From Pempheris klunzingeri (taxonomy: Eukaryota > Chordata > Actinopteri > Acropomatiformes > Pempheridae): DNA of 64,000 nt. Below are positions 1 through 14,244 of this stretch, in pieces. A program made the position numbers and the translations under genes. The DNA lies in NCBI RefSeq assembly GCF_042242105.1, contig NC_092030.1:5929501-5993500 (forward strand), read 5' to 3'. The notes under the pieces are model-generated. The model saw nothing but the letters and a program-made list of their open reading frames with translations. It was not told the DNA's origin and did not search any database. Each line of letters starts with the position of its first letter. Position 1 is the stretch's first letter.

Positions 1-2550
1 AACCTACAAAGAAACATGCAAAAAGATAATGATACATTTGCGTTAATGTAAGAATCAAAACAAGCAAGAGAGTTTTAAAAGGGCTGAGAACAAATCAAGG
101 AAAGGCAAGAGCCTTGATTAAAAGGCCTGAGAGACAAAGTAAGGTCCAGTGATGAATGATGATAATGCAAAATGAAAAAATGATTCATCTTTTTTTTTTA
201 TATCTTTGTTGAATCAAATGACACAGCAATTCACACGGTGTAAGCTGTGCCAGTACTCTAAACTCTGCAGCTCCACTGAGCATTTAGTCTCTGTAATATC
301 TTGTTTTGGTTCTGTGGCCATTAAACTTAAGCTCTGACAGGCCGAGTGTATATGAGCTGCCCAGCAGGAAGCAGCAGAGGGCTAAAGCCACTGGCTAGTG
401 AACACGGCTGAGCGGCTAACAGAATAGCTTTGTCTAAGCCAGTAAGAGATTTTTATCTTGATGGAAATCTCTGGATTTATTCAATAGGTGGATACAAACA
501 AGAGCCCAGTTCAACAATTGTGTTGTGTCTGCTGAATGTAATAACATTTTTAGCAAACATGTCAGGGATTTGTCTCTGTAAGATTGAGTCTAATGCCCTG
601 GTGGTACAAAAGTGTTATTAAAAAACTAGGAAAAATAAATGTAATGCACCATAAATTGCAAAGATGAAGATGCAGTTAAAAGAACAGGTTTTATTGCAGT
701 CAGAGTTAATTGGATGTCCTTTGCAATGTTTTTAGCATCGGCGTTACATCTGACAAACTGCATCTTGTTGTGGTTGTTGTTGATTGAAAATGGACAGACA
801 TGTATATCTTTAGTCTTATTTAAAAGCGTGGAAAGATGAGTGATAAATGCTCTTTCTGATACCATACCAATGATTTACTAATGGTTGTCCTGGGTAACCA
901 GAGGAGCGTAGCACTGACACAGTCACTGTCACAGTCAGTGTAATCCTTAATTAAATTACAAGTGTCATCAATAATTAGATCATGGCTGTCTTTGTTAATT
1001 AATGTACATACCTTGTAGACGCAGAGGAGGGTCACAGCATATTGTCAGGTGAGACATTTGTTCTGGTCCATTGACCTTCTGCCCTGATCACAGCCGACAC
1101 TGTCAGAGTGATTAATGTGACTCTGAGTGCTGATTGGTCCTCTTCTGGAAAGACAGCGTGATTTATAGTTGAAGTTTGATTTAGAAGGATTCATTTTCCT
1201 TGAAACAGGGCTCTCTGAGCATTTTCCAGCAGCATGCAAATGAATCAGGTGCTTCTCAGCTCCAGACAGCAAACAAAGTCATTTTTCCTGCATTATTAAT
1301 TTAGATTTTGGATTTAATATCTAGAACTTTCCTATTTTTGTAGTGTGCTTTGACTTAAGCTTGAACCCCCAATCACTCCATCTATTATCTACAGTATACT
1401 CTACAGGAGGGGTAGGCGCTAAGGTGGCTGGAGCCTATCCCAGCTGACATTGGGCGAAAGGTGAGGTACACCCTGGATTGGTTCCCAGTCAATCACAGGG
1501 CTGACACATAAAAACAGAAAACCGTTCACGCCTACCGGCAATTTAGAGACACAGAGTAACCTGCATGTCTTAGGGAGAAAATGAAAACTCCACACAGAAC
1601 GGTCCCAGACAGTCAGAGGGTTCAAACCAGGAACCACTGTGCCACTAGTCTTGTTAATTTTCCTATATACATATTGAATCGTGTTATCTAAAAACAAAGA
1701 AACTTGTACATTGAGTGACGTGAGCCCAGTATGACAGAGTGCACTATGATTAGTGCTCTTCGGAGCTTGGTCCTTACTAAAAGTCAGAATATTTTAGCCT
1801 GTCTGTGATCTTTTTCAGATCTATTTCCTGGAAGTCCAGACTTTTGAAGCTAACTAAATAACCCTTTAAAAATAGAGCTTGGCAGTTCATATGATAAACT
1901 ATGATCAACTATTTATGACAGAATCTCCCTTTTGTATGATTTCACTCAACATAACTTCTTCTTTCAGGTCTGTAATTCTTATTTGTGGCATTTACCCCTC
2001 AGGTTTTCCAGAGGATAAACTCAGATGGTTTAATGATACATTCAAAGTATAATACTTGTTTTCTGCGATAGCTAGCATATTGTGAAGAGAGCAAAAATAT
2101 AAATTAATGCCCTCAGTGAAAATATGAAGAATAGCTCAAGTGTAATATTCAAAAGCTCCTTCAAAATAACTCATTATATATTCTGCTAAATTTAGACACT
2201 GTCAGAAGAACATTTCAAAAATAAGCAAAAAATAGACTTTAAGAAAGCACGTGTACAAAGGAAATATGGTCCTGCAGTGAAAACTTTTCTCCCATGCTTC
2301 ACTCAGACATTCAAATGAGGATGCAATTTGCAAGTCAGGTTTTTAAGCTGCACCCATTCACATGCAAATACTGGACGAAAACAACATCCAGCTCTGCAGC
2401 CCTTCAGTCCAACAGCCTACAATGTGGAGCTCTGCCAGTGTGGGCCACCCCTCGCTTCACATAAATGATTGAATGATAATGAATGAAAGTGGTTTTCTTT
2501 CTTTCTCAAGCAAACAAGGAAATGATGAGGGGAAAGCAGGTTATGCTGCA
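1..2550. other. Intergenic sequence upstream of entpd2
   Basis: This is AT-rich sequence with no open frame resembling a known protein. The longest frames are under 95 codons and lack splice-site support or recognisable motifs. Its only recognisable content is the SINE-like copy at about 1372-1646. No RNA gene was seen. Confidence 0.6.
1372..1646 (-). mobile_element. Teleost tRNA-derived SINE-like repeat, minus strand copy
   Basis: The stretch contains, in reverse orientation, the same ordered blocks as the copy at 31637-31972: a block reading GGAGCCTATCCCAGCTGAC, then GGTACACCCTGGATTGG, then GGCAATTTAGAGAC, CCTGCATGTCTTAGG and a CACTGTGCCAC end. The order and wording of these blocks match a repeat widespread in teleost genomes, whose head resembles a tRNA promoter. 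This copy is diverged and truncated at its 5' end. The exact family name was not resolved. Confidence 0.65.
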
Positions 2551-2717
2551 GCTCCGACCTATATAACCTATCAACATGAGTGAGCAGCAGTTTCTCTCAT
2601 TATAAAGACATGTTTCCCTCCACAGCACCAGTAGCCTTGGAGTTTGTTTTCATTCACCGACCGAGGAGAAGGCTTCAGGCTTCAGGCGCATGGTGGGCGA
2701 CTTGGCTGCGCTCGGGG

Positions 2718-2724
2718 TATAAAT
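2718..2724 (+). promoter_or_regulatory. TATA box, probable entpd2 core promoter
   Basis: TATAAAT is flanked by G-rich sequence (GGGG immediately upstream), the usual context of a functional TATA element. A start about 30 bases downstream (near 2748) would give a 5' UTR of roughly 165 bases before the ATG at 2914. A second TATA-like string, TATATAA at 2560-2566, is further away and less likely. The transcription start itself cannot be seen. Confidence 0.45.
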
Positions 2725-2913
2725 TCAGGTCAGGCTTTGCCAGCTCAAGTGAAATGTAAAACAGGAGGCAGGCAGCAGGTGAAGCGTGAACCACAGGCGG
2801 GCTGTGATAACGCCCAACCAGCGGGGAGCCATCAGCCACTTCTCCCACTTGGCCGCTATTAAGTCCAGCGTTCAGCAGGCGCAGAGCAGAGCTGCGCTTC
2901 TCACTTTCACTTC

Positions 2914-5900
2914 ATGGCTCAGCGCTCCGCTCCTCCTGCCGTCCCCATCGCGCTGCTGCTGTTCGGCCTTGTGGCGATGCTGCTCCTCACTGTCCCCACT
3001 CAGGACGTCCAGGAGGCACCGGGGTTCATGGTAAGGTCTGCCCCGTGGGGTATTTTTGGATCACTGTTAGTCACAGCGTGTTAACTTGTCGGGATGGCGC
3101 AGGGGAGCTAAAAGGTGTCACACAGAAACCTGACACTGGGGGATTTTTGTTACTTTAGTAGCCTGGGTGTAGTCTACTCGTCTTTGCTTTCCTCCATTAA
3201 GTTCACAGCTGCACCCCACCGTGTCTTCACAGGCAGGACTTTCTCATGCTCTGCGAAGCTGCTGAGCCTTAAAGCTGTGGAAGTCCAAGGCTGATAACAT
3301 AAAGTAAAATACCAAGTCAAATTTAAATTAAATGACATCTGCTCCATGTGAATCATTAATTCCCTCTACTTTTTAATTATTATTAAAAAAAAATCTAATT
3401 TATGTAGGCCTATATTATTTAATAGCATAACTATTAGATTAATACTATTGTGTCTCTTCCTGTATACTTCTCACTCACTCACTATGGATTGCTTAGATTT
3501 AATATGGTTTATATGTGGATATGCTCTGAGTTTGGCTGTTAAGCACAACATTGTGTTGTCTTTGAGATCCCTTAACCCTCTACTGCATCCACTTTTCATT
3601 AAATCAATTATCTCATCCTATTTTTAAGAAGGTTTTGGCAAAACTGTTTGCTGATGCTTGAGGGCCACGGTTTGCAGTAGACTACAGTGTGCTTCACAGA
3701 ACAATGCACTGCAGACTTCATCAAGTTAATAAAAACTCTGCTTTGGGGCACTGGAGCACCTCATAAATATCTTCCTTGTTGTCCCTAAATATCCAGCTGA
3801 CAGTCTATAATATGGTAAAATATACAATACAATCATAAATTGAGAGGACAAATTATTAATTCATGAGCACAAATTTATACACCAAGCGCACAAATGGCTA
3901 AATCATGCACACATTTTTTTTTTCTCCATGACACCCCCAGGAGTTTGTACATTATGTATGAAGAATTGAAGATATAAATATTGGAAAACACACCTCAATA
4001 CCTTGTAAACCTTGTAAGCACATATTTGATGATTTGCAGGCCAAGACCGCTAGACTGGACTCAATTTGGAAAAAAAGACACATAAGTACTGTTTCCACAG
4101 CATTTCAGTGATTATATATCAACATGAAGTATGGCTACATTGAAATAGCCATTTAAACTGTGTTAAAATAACAATAAGATAAACAAAGTTAGATCTAGTT
4201 TTAACCTAAATACCATTTTACTTGCAACTCAACCTCAGTGTTACTGGATGCCAAACCTGTTTACTGGATGGCGAAATTAAAACTGAAATTCACATGCAAA
4301 GAAGTGAAGTGGTCTTTGCATTTTCAAACCATCGCTCTTCTATAGTTTATTATCACTGTATTTATTAGTGTGTGTTTGCCTATCAGAGTGCTTTCATCAG
4401 TAACACTGAGACATACTGTATACACACACGGGTGACCTCCTGGCTGACATACAGCTAAACTATACACTGCAAAGTGGCCTCATTGTAATGAAACAGATAA
4501 TATCAAAGGCTTAACCTGTGGAGCAATCTGGTGATTTAAGAGATTGCAATACATTCAGAATGGAAATGAAGGTCTAATGAACAGACAGCCTGATAAATAA
4601 CTATTTAGCCTTACATCTTACAGTAATTGCCAAGACAACTCAGCTGAAAAACCTGAAAGGCATTAAACTGTAGTCCGGTGCTGATTTGGCATTCAGAGCA
4701 GGATTGCAGTGCAGGTCAACTCCAGCTTCTGTTCCCTCTGCTCCCTTGTCTTTGTGTTTCCAGCTAAATATCCCATGGTCTCCTTTTCAGTACAATGTAA
4801 CTGCCCTTTCACTCAGTAACAATGCCATCACCCACAAGGATACAAAAACGACACAAATGGGTTTATTTTTTTTTTAGTTTTGCAAGGAGACGAGTGCAAC
4901 AGTCCCCAGAGTTTATCAAATGAAGGGACAAAACAGATCATTAGAGCTCCTCTGTGTTTTTGGCAAATGTTAGAGCGAGCCCTCACAAGTGACTGCACAG
5001 CAGTAATGAGGAAATATTATGAGAGATAGTGAGGCACGCTTCCACATGATGTTACTGGTCACCAGTTATACTTTTTGAGATTTGAGAAGATATGTGTGGA
5101 AGAATGTGTATTTTTATCTAATTCTGCACGTGGATTTGTGTGTGTGTGTGTGTGTGTGTGTCCGGTCCGTTTCTTTTGGATTGTTAGTCACATGCCTTTC
5201 TGCATGGCTGGATTTCTACAAACTGTGAGCGCTTCCTTTCATTTAAGCTGAGATTAAAGTTGCAGTAATTTAATATTCTACATTCTAGTGAACATGTTTT
5301 CTGTTAAAGTTACTTTGCATACATACTTGATATAAATACTGGGAAATTATATTGACGATGTAGAATTATCCCCCCAGTTATGCACACTAATTTTCAGTTC
5401 CTCATGTGGTAGTGAAGTTTTATGATAGAGACAGCATCCATAAGCGCTAAGATGCACCGGAGGTTTCAGTTCCCACCACTGTCACCCGTACCACTACACT
5501 CAAAAATTCTTGAATGGATCTAAAGCTCACTGCACTCATCAAAAGAAAAACAATTGGATGTGTTTTATCTTACTCATATCTCCCATATCTTATCATTTAT
5601 GACTTCTAATAATTCCAAGATCTGTGTCACTGTGTCATTATTGTAACATTTGCATCTCTTAGCTATTTGAGATCCACCTCTAATAATTATAAGATACAGA
5701 TATTCTAATTATGAGATGCTGAGTTGTCGCTCTTTGGTGAATGCATTTCCATAACAAGGACAACTTAGACAACCTAATATTCTTACCATTAGGAGGCAAA
5801 CATTTCCAAAGTTGCTAAAAGGGCAACAAAATGACCATCTATAACTACTTCTAATCATAGCTGCCAAAACAATAAAAGACAAAACAGAAATGATGAGGAC

Positions 5901-8900
5901 AATACAAAGAAGTGGTTAAAAGTGGCAGGGCAGTGAAATGTAGAATGTGTGTCATCAGCACAGCAGGGAGAAGAATTGTGCTCATGTATTATTTGGCCAA
6001 GTAAGCTTGAAAATACAAATTAGAAGGGGACCAGCAAACAGGGAGCGCATGATCTAGTTCAGCATACACAACATACTTCTATACACAACTTTTGTGTGTA
6101 GCAACCAAAGAACAATTTGCCTCTGACAGCAGGCCTAAGATGGTCTTGGGATAACAACGTACAATGTTCATGGATACATTGGGCCCCGCAGGACCCAACA
6201 CACATCTTGCAGATCCACTCGATTTAAACATTTCTGCAGGCAGTCAAAAGGAAAACATTTCATGTAGCTGTGTTGTAAAATGGACTCCCCTTTTCAAGGT
6301 TGTCTTTGCAATTATTTTTTAGAAATGTTAAGTTGTCTCTATGCTCAACCCCCTTCTTTGAACGTTTTTTTTTGCCCGTTACTCTCTGTAGTATGGGATT
6401 GTCCTGGATGCTGGATCTTCACACACAGCTTTGTATATATACAAGTGGCCAGCAGACAAGCAGAACGGCACCGGTGTGGTCACCCAGCACAGTGAATGTC
6501 ATGTTAAAGGTAAGTGTCAGCACAGAAAAAACACGTTTCGCATATCAAACACTTTGGTAACAATACTCCTACTTATAGGCCTGGGAGATGGACAGCGTCT
6601 GCAGTCAGCTCACATATAAGACATGGACGTGGCCACCGAGACGTCATCCATTGTTTTGTGGACTGTCGTTTTGAAGCTTTGAGTTTGGCCTCATGGCGGT
6701 CGCCATCTTGATTATTTTGGAGCCAGAAGTGGCTTATATTCCACGAAGACCACCTCTGATTGGTTAGTCAGAAGGTAGTCCCATGCGAAAGCATACTCTG
6801 CTTTACAGCTTATTTTACTCTAAATGGGAGCTTAATTTACTATATCAACATAAATTAACAGAAGACTAGAAGATTTGGAAAGACTTCCATTCAATCTGAC
6901 TTCTTTTTGGACCCAGAGAAGTCGTCCCCTTTTGGCCATTAGAAAGAATGCAGATTTAAGGCACCTCCACATTGGCTTCACTTTTTCAGACCCAGAGGCT
7001 ACGTCCTCTTCTTTTATACAGTCTATGGTTCACAACAGTTACAACACAAGACAACCTAGAGTTATAGTAAAAGTACAAAACATCCATGAAAATGTTTTGA
7101 ACCACTGCTGCAACACTTCTCCACTGTTCATCCTTATTTTTAGTATGTTGTTGACAGGCGTAATTTTTATCAAAATATGGCTTCTGTTTGATGCTAGTAC
7201 AATTAACTGCCTGTTGCTCACCACAACCAGTAGCAAGCAGCTAAACACATAGATAGAAGCTTAGCTATTATAAGCTTATGTTTTGTGCATGCTGGCTGTC
7301 TGTCATGGTGCATTCGGACAATTAATGGAGCCAGATTTGTTGCACCTGTGTTTTTCCTGCTATGACAAACCAAAATGTCTGCTGTGAATAATGTCTGCTA
7401 TGGTGAAAATGTGAGTGGTTGAAACATACTGTGCATACAAATTGACAGAGGAAAGTAGAATATGCTGTTTGAAATGCTTTTATAGACGATATAGTCGTAA
7501 ATACCGTTTATGTCAGAGATCCAACACCCAAGTTTTAATTACGAATGCCAAAGTCCACCATTCAGTGTAATTAAGGCAAAATCAATATTGTGCTAATGGC
7601 CATGCGCAGTATTGTTAACCTTTACTTGACTCTGCAATCACATAACTGTTCCATTGCTGTTTTCCATCCCACATTAGCTGCATAGCTCCACAATCGTTGT
7701 GAATCACCTGAGTTCAGCTGCTATCCTCTACAAAAGAACAAGTTACAAACCTCACAGCCTCCTTGCAAGCCCTCACAGTGTGAACCTTTTATATTCCAAA
7801 CACTGGTTTTTGGAGGACTATACCTTTAATGTTCTGATAGTGAAATTATACCAGGAATATGCGTTCGGTATGACCCCTCCACTTCTAATGCTTTGGTTAC
7901 TTTAAAACTGACAAATTACACTGTAGAAACACTTGTTATGTTTGCCAGTGGGTGACCTGATATAGTGTTTCTTTTGAATGGATGATATTCCCGCAGCACA
8001 GCAAGTGGAGCTAATCTTTGTCTCAAGCCACTATGAATCAGGAATGAGTCAGAGTTGAGCTCTGTGCTTTGCCACTCCTGTCCTGCCAATGGGTCATGTT
8101 GTTTCTTGACTTGACATGATAAACACACATTAGTCATGAACATGGTGTTTACATTGTCATGTTTCATAAGAGTAAAATGCCCCAGTCAGACATGAACTTT
8201 GATCCTTAGATGATTGTCTGAGAATGATATGCAAAATTACAAATGCCTAAATTAAACTCAGATAATTATTGTTTATGAAATCTACAATCAGGGACTCATG
8301 GTAACAGTAAGGAACAATGAATATCTTATTTCAAGTTGATTTGAGTCAACAAAAGCAACGTATATGTCCACATTGATTAAATTCACCCTCAGTTGAGTGT
8401 GCTCAGACACTTCTAGTCTTCTAGGTACGACCATTTTTCCTTATGACGTCCGTCACAACAGTTAGCGTTGCTTTATGCTAATACAAGAACCTGATTATAC
8501 ATTTCTATGATGCAATCAGATGTTTTTCTTTTGTTTTTAATGTTCATCACTCACTTAGGCGGAGGGATCTCCAGCTATGCAGGCCAGCAGGGAGCAGCGG
8601 CGCAGAGCTTAGAGGCATGTCTGAACCAGGCAGTGAAGGATATCCCCAAAGAAAGACACCAGCTCACACCTGTGTACCTGGGAGCCACAGCTGGCATGAG
8701 GCTTCTGCAGTGAGTCAGTGTGTCTGTCAGTCTGTGTCACCAGACTGTCCCTGTCTGTGCTTATTTTGCTCTGTTTCATTGGTTGTCTTTCACATACTGT
8801 GCTTCACCGCTGTTCTAGCTCTTTCTTCTTTCTGTAGTCTGAAGGTAATGCTCCAATAAGGAATTTCCTCTGATAATGTGGAGCCTTTTTGAGCAACTAG

Positions 8901-11900
8901 GTATATTTAACTTAGCTGGTGTTACCAATAACTGTAAAATAGCCTAGTTAGTTATGGCAAACAATATCACTTGTCATATTGTATAAATGAAGCTTTTTTC
9001 GCTAAATCTGCATACAGGTGGACTCACAGGAGTTACACCAACATGTTACACCACCCAATTAGCTTGCATGTCTCATCTTGTACATAACATACTTCCAAAT
9101 TTGCATACAGAGCTGCCTGTAGCATGTGTCTGTTAAGATATGAGTAGTAAAATGCACAGTATAGCTGTCCTCCAATACATACTGCACAGTACTCAAAATA
9201 GCAAAGTACGGCAAGCTGGTGCCTCTAGATTTTCTGTGCCACAGCAGTGGTACAGTCTATTTACTCATTTTATAGTAATTAGAAATAGGTAGTATGTTGT
9301 GAGCAGAACTGAACTAGCTATGGCTTTGCAGTTGTGAACATTCCTTCCTTCTACTCTAGTTAGCAGTTTAGACAGTGTGACCGCACATGAAGCTCTAAGA
9401 GCACAGAGTAGAGGCCCTGTCAACATCCCTGCATGTGAGGTTTGACAGCAGAAAACAGCTGTCCAGGCACTCAGCCACAGGTGAATATTATGTAAATCAC
9501 GCAGTGCAAACATGTCTAAAAACTGCAGTTTGAGTGATAGGCAAGACACAGCCTGTCTATTTATATCTGCTCTCACAACATTCATTTCCACTTGTAAAAT
9601 GTATGTAACTCCATACATTGTACGTATGCTGACTAAATTAACTCTTGCTAACACTCTTTCCATCACTTCTCTTAATAGCAGTTGCAGCTGAGGCCTTATT
9701 TTGCACTGCTGCTCACAGAAATCTTTGAGATGCAAGTGTAGAAAGGCGTGACTAAAAACTGTTTGCATGATTAAAATGCAATTAAATTAAAGAGAGATAT
9801 CGCCTGTAGCTGTCTTTTCGGACAGCTGCAAATGCCAGCTTTATCTGGGTCACAACCTTTATAGTTGTAGAGGTCTGGAGTCAAACCTGAAGCACGGGGC
9901 AGTAATAGTGAGAAATAAGCAAGGTTTATGAAAACTGCGTCAAATGTAACATTTCATTCATACAACCTCTAACCTCTGACTGAACACCCATAAATGTTAC
10001 CTACTGCAGCTGTAACTTGTAACATTGTGGTGAAGGTGAAATGTGACTCTTGTTTTTATCTACCAGCATCTCCAGCCCGGAGCAGTCAGTTCAGATTCTG
10101 CAGGAAGTGGGCCACAAAATCCAGTCGTACCCCTTCAGCTACCAGGGGGCGGCCATACTGAGCGGTCAGGAGGAGGGGGCGTACGGTTGGGTCACCGTCA
10201 ACTATCTCTTAGAGAACTTCATAAAGGTACCATAATGCAGATGGAGTTGATGGATGTTTTTTGTAGTGAAGTCACTACAGAGTTAAATGATGAATGATGA
10301 AAAGCAACTTTTTAGAATAATTTCCCATTAAGTAATTAAATGATTTTCTAATATTTGTCCAGTTTTTGCACTTGATTGTTGCAAAGATATCTGACTGCAG
10401 GTGTTGCAGCTTACTTAGAGGGTGACTGATGACACCTAGTGGCCTTACCTACACTATTGAGCATTTATCAGTATTTCCTCAAGTGGCTGCTTGTTATCAG
10501 CTTGTTAGTGTGAATGGCAGCTGCTCTGAAGATGATGAACGGCCCTTTATCTTCTGCAGCTGTTTCCTGTATTCCTATGTTATTTCTCCGCAGTATAGCT
10601 TCGTGGGGCACTGGCTCAGCTCCGGCAGGCCCACAGTGGGAGCGCTCGATTTAGGCGGGGCGTCAACCCAGATAACATTTGCGACTCAGGCGAAGGTGGA
10701 AGACAAACAGGACATGATAAAGCTGCATCTTTATGGCCTGGAGTACTCTCTGTACACACACAGCTTCCTTTGCTATGGCCAGGACCAGGCACTCAAGAGA
10801 CTGTTAGCTCATATAGTGAAGGTACTGTAATATAACCTATTATTCAACGTATCAACCTATTATTAACTTTGTCATCATATATAGATGTAGTGGTTACACA
10901 CCTTCTTGAACTACTGATATTACAGCACAGGAGGGAGAGAGTGAATAATACCTTTAACCTGATATATATTAACGTGTTTTCTATGGCCAGGATCCAGATC
11001 CTAAATCCAGACATTATATTTATAACAGAGTTTATTGCAGTATGTTACTCTCCCAATAAAATCAGCCATAATGACGTTTGGTATCACATATATATATACA
11101 AAGCACAATTCTACATGTGTATTTTAAAATTATCAGCAATGATAGCACTAATACTAATGATATCATTCTGTATGTCTGTCTCTCCTGCAGTCTCAGGGTT
11201 ACCCTGGCTCAGTCACTCACCCCTGCTATCCTGCAGGCCACAGTAGAACTTTAAAGTTGAACAGTATATTCAGCTCTCCGTGTACAGAGAAGTACAAACC
11301 CAGCTCGTACGAGCCCCAGGCATCTCTGCTGGTACAAGGCAGCGGCCATTATGAACACTGTCTGGGCAACATGTCTGAGATCTTCTCCTTCGACAGTTGC
11401 CCCTTCTCCCAGTGCTCCTTTGACAAAGTCTTCCAGCCAAATGTCACCGGTAGCTTCATGGTAAGAATGACTGGAGGGAGTAGATGATGCAGAGGGATTA
11501 CAGACACTGTTGTAGCATTGTACACTAAAGGTCAGCCTGCACACAAGGGGTACAGACACAGTGTTTGTGATGCTTACAAAGTTGGCATTTTTTTTTTTAC
11601 CATTTTCAGAACCACCGAAATGCCAAACTGTGTTCTGTATGCTAAAAAATATATGCGTAGTGAACATTACTGTACAGCACACAAACACAAATATAAAAGA
11701 TGTTTAGGTGTGGAAAATTTCAAATGGAAATATCTGGGCATAATGGATAAAAGAACTCAAGAATTCCTTCATTAAAAGTAGCAACGCCACAATATAGAAA
11801 TATTGCATTACAAAGAGAAGTCCTGCATAGCAGCAAAATGTGTATAACTAGCAATATAAAACTAAGGAATAGTCTCTCTCAGTAATTTATATATAGATAT

Positions 11901-13168
11901 AAAAGTTGTAGCCCCATTTATTCGCATATGTATATAATCAACTGTAAAATCAATCAAAATTGAAGAAATGCAGTGTCTGTTTTTAGTGTCTGTATTTATA
12001 TCAGTTTGCTATGTTTATAAAACCACATGTTTTGCATGCAAACCAATCACTCCATCTTTCAGTTGCTTTGGGCCGTAGACACACAGGCTGTCCTCATTAT
12101 TTATGTGTCATTCTATTGTTCTCATAACTAAATCATTTTCAATGTACTATTAATTGCCCCAGTCTGAGTTCTGTATTTTCTATGTCATCAGGCGTTCTCT
12201 GCATTCTACTACATGCACTCCTTCCTGCTGCGTATCACTGGCATCTCTGTGATCACTCCTTCACAACTGGAGGAGGCATCCAGAACTGTATGCGGGATGA
12301 CTTTCGATCAAGTAATGTTCTTTTCTATTCATGTTCTATTTATGCATGATATCTGCTTTGTTTCTGTGCATGTGTGGAGTGCTGTAATGTATGGTGCTGG
12401 GGTGTGCAACATGTCTTTAACATATCCTTTTAATTGCATGAATAACTTTAATTTAAGTTTAATAACTCACTTTGTCGATGTGAAAGTTAGTTTCCTCAGT
12501 TGCCATCATCAGGTTGATTCTTTAGTTTGTCCAATACTTCGGTTTGTGACCAAATACATGCAAAACTATTGACATTCCCATCAGCCTCAGTCGTGCTTTA
12601 TGTTTAAATATGCTGATTACAGCTAACCACTAAGAACAATTATTCTAGTTTTATTTATTCATTGTATTCTAACATCTTAACACCGTCTTGGTTTTTCTTA
12701 CAGATGTTGCTTCTAGCTCCAGAGCAAGAGTCTCGTTTGCAGGATTACTGTGCTTCTTCTGTGTTTGTTAAAATTCTCATGATGAGGGGATACAGCTTTG
12801 ATGAGAAGACGTTCCCGCGCATTTCCTTCCAGAAGAAGGTGAGAGCTCATCACTCTACAAAAAGGCTTTCCACAATGCTCATTTGCAAATTCCAAGAAAT
12901 AAAGACCCATTTCGCACTAACTTGAGGTAAACGTTTGCTGCTGCCCCCCCAGGCAGGGGACACCTCTGTGGGTTGGGCCCTGGGCTACATGCTCAGTTTG
13001 AGCAATTTGCTGCCGGCAGAGAGAGTGGGGCTGAGGAAGGCCTTGACCCCGGGAGTGTGGGGAACGCTCATCTTCCTCTTTGCCCTCCTGCTCGTTGCAG
13101 TCCTCGTCTTCATTTTACTCCGACTTCGTGATGGGAAGAAGAAAGGAAGCAGTGAAAGCAACATCTAG
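2914..13168 (+). CDS. entpd2: Ectonucleoside triphosphate diphosphohydrolase 2-like (NTPDase2)
   Basis: This cell-surface ecto-ATPase hydrolyses extracellular nucleoside triphosphates and shapes purinergic signalling. Nine exons: 2914-3030, 6392-6509, 8559-8709, 10067-10226, 10594-10821, 11191-11460, 12192-12311, 12704-12838, 12953-13168. All introns are GT-AG, giving 504 aa (human NTPDase2 is about 495). Membrane spans lie at residues ~10-27 and ~467-489, placing the catalytic domain outside the cell. Apyrase conserved regions are intact: ACR1 [12 protein letters not shown] (40-51), ACR2 [11 protein letters not shown] (118-128), ACR3 LSGQEEG with the putative catalytic Glu165 (160-166), ACR4 [14 protein letters not shown] (198-211), and ACR5 GWALGYML (440-447). 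The ectodomain is rich in Cys and has several N-glycosylation motifs. The QHSxC..GGGISSY stretch and the C-terminal GLRK before the last span favour NTPDase2 over NTPDase8. Which teleost duplicate it is (a, b or a tandem copy) cannot be told here. The start is the only ATG giving the N-terminal anchor. Confidence 0.93.
5137..5161. repeat. (TG)n microsatellite in entpd2 intron 1
   Basis: About 12 uninterrupted TG dinucleotides. No function is apparent. Confidence 0.95.
6596..7036. mobile_element. Interspersed teleost repeat in entpd2 intron 2
   Basis: The block begins about 90 bases after exon 2. It contains CATGGCGGTCGCCATCTTGA and TTGGAGCCAGAAGTGG, then CATTGGCTTCACTTTTTCAG and a terminal TATACAGTCTATGGTTC. 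I recognise this combination as a repeat common in fish genomes. No transposase or reverse transcriptase frame is visible, so it is non-autonomous or a fragment. The open frame at 6875-7252 runs through it and is not a gene. The boundaries are approximate. Confidence 0.5.
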
Positions 13169-13500
13169 ATACTGCAACAACATAGAAATACATAGAATAG
13201 AGTCAGAAAACAGTATGACGGTCAGGCTTGTGTTGGCTCTGTACTCCAGCACATTGGATCTGAAATTACAATGACTATGAGGTTGAAGAGCTGAATTTGT
13301 CTTCAGGGTTAAGGGCATAAACAACGCAGGAACTGCTTCTCTTTTTAAAACAAAAGTAGGTAATAGAACAGAACAATGATCCTAAACATGGAGACTGTGC
13401 TGTATATTCACTGACTGCAAAGGATTTATTTTACTGGCTCCACAATGTTGGAATGAGCTCAACAACAGAAACCTCGAGGGATCTTAGAAGAAAACAAAAA

Positions 13501-13506
13501 AATAAA
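13501..13506 (+). other. Polyadenylation signal for entpd2 (AATAAA)
   Basis: The hexamer lies 333 bases after the stop codon. A second AATAAA at about 13592 falls inside a repeat-derived tail. Either could end the transcript. Confidence 0.5.
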
Positions 13507-13565
13507 TATATATATATTATTAACTCTTGGGGTTGTGTCTACATAGGTGAGTGCACCTATTGTAG

Positions 13566-13610
13566 GTCATTTTGGATAAAAGTGTCAGCTGAATAAATGT
13601 AATGTAATAG
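13566..13610 (+). repeat. Tail fragment of a fish retroelement
   Basis: The string TTTGGATAAAAGTGTCAGC, followed by TGAATAAATGTAATGTAAT, is the terminal sequence of a very common teleost LINE/SINE tail. Only the tail is present. It contributes an AATAAA hexamer downstream of entpd2. Confidence 0.6.
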
Positions 13611-14217
13611 AAGAACCACAATTGCATAATTGATAATGACTATTTGGAGTTATGTTAATTTGTCCAGTTACTCTCTGTTTCCTAAAAGGACTGCATATAG
13701 AAATTACTTTAAAGCTAAAAGTCAGGGCTTCATACTCCTTCTGTTCTCCAGTGTGCTGCAGTGCAGAGCCAACACAATAAGAACATGGCACTGGCTAAAT
13801 ACTGCCTGACTGTCCTGTAGGTTTAAGAACATAATACTCCTCTGGTGGCATCGAAGAGGTCTGAATGTAATTTTTATTCTTGAACAGTGAAACCAATCTT
13901 TGGTTGAATGGAATGTAAAATATTCCAGCTTTTTTTTTTTGTAGAAAGTATGACTGTAAACCGAGGCACTGTTACAGTGAAATGAAACACACTATGGAGA
14001 TAACTATCAGTTTAATTTGTAAGAAGTCACTGTTTTTCAAGATGTTTTTCAGGTTGCTGTTTTTTTTAATCCACATGATAACATTTCAAAAGCCCATCTA
14101 CTATATTTTTTAGAAACAAGTTAGTGTCACTACTGTTTTTGATTGTGTTTTTTAAATTACGTACTCATTCCACATATTTGTCAGTTGAGTCTTAACAGAG
14201 TGTGAGAGGATGGGCAG

Positions 14218-14244
14218 ACACACACACACACACACACACACACA
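14218..14244. repeat. (CA)n microsatellite
   Basis: About 13 CA dinucleotides between entpd2 and phpt1. Confidence 0.95.

Noticed and set aside
5137-5161. Open frames through dinucleotide repeats here and at other microsatellites (14218, 33702, 57029)
   Set aside because: The translations are repetitive and reflect the simple sequence only.
9265-9768. 167-codon open frame on the minus strand in entpd2 intron 3
   Set aside because: It is longer than most chance frames, but it shows no domain motif, no splice or promoter context and no protein-like pattern. It lies wholly inside an intron, so it is most likely chance or repeat-derived.
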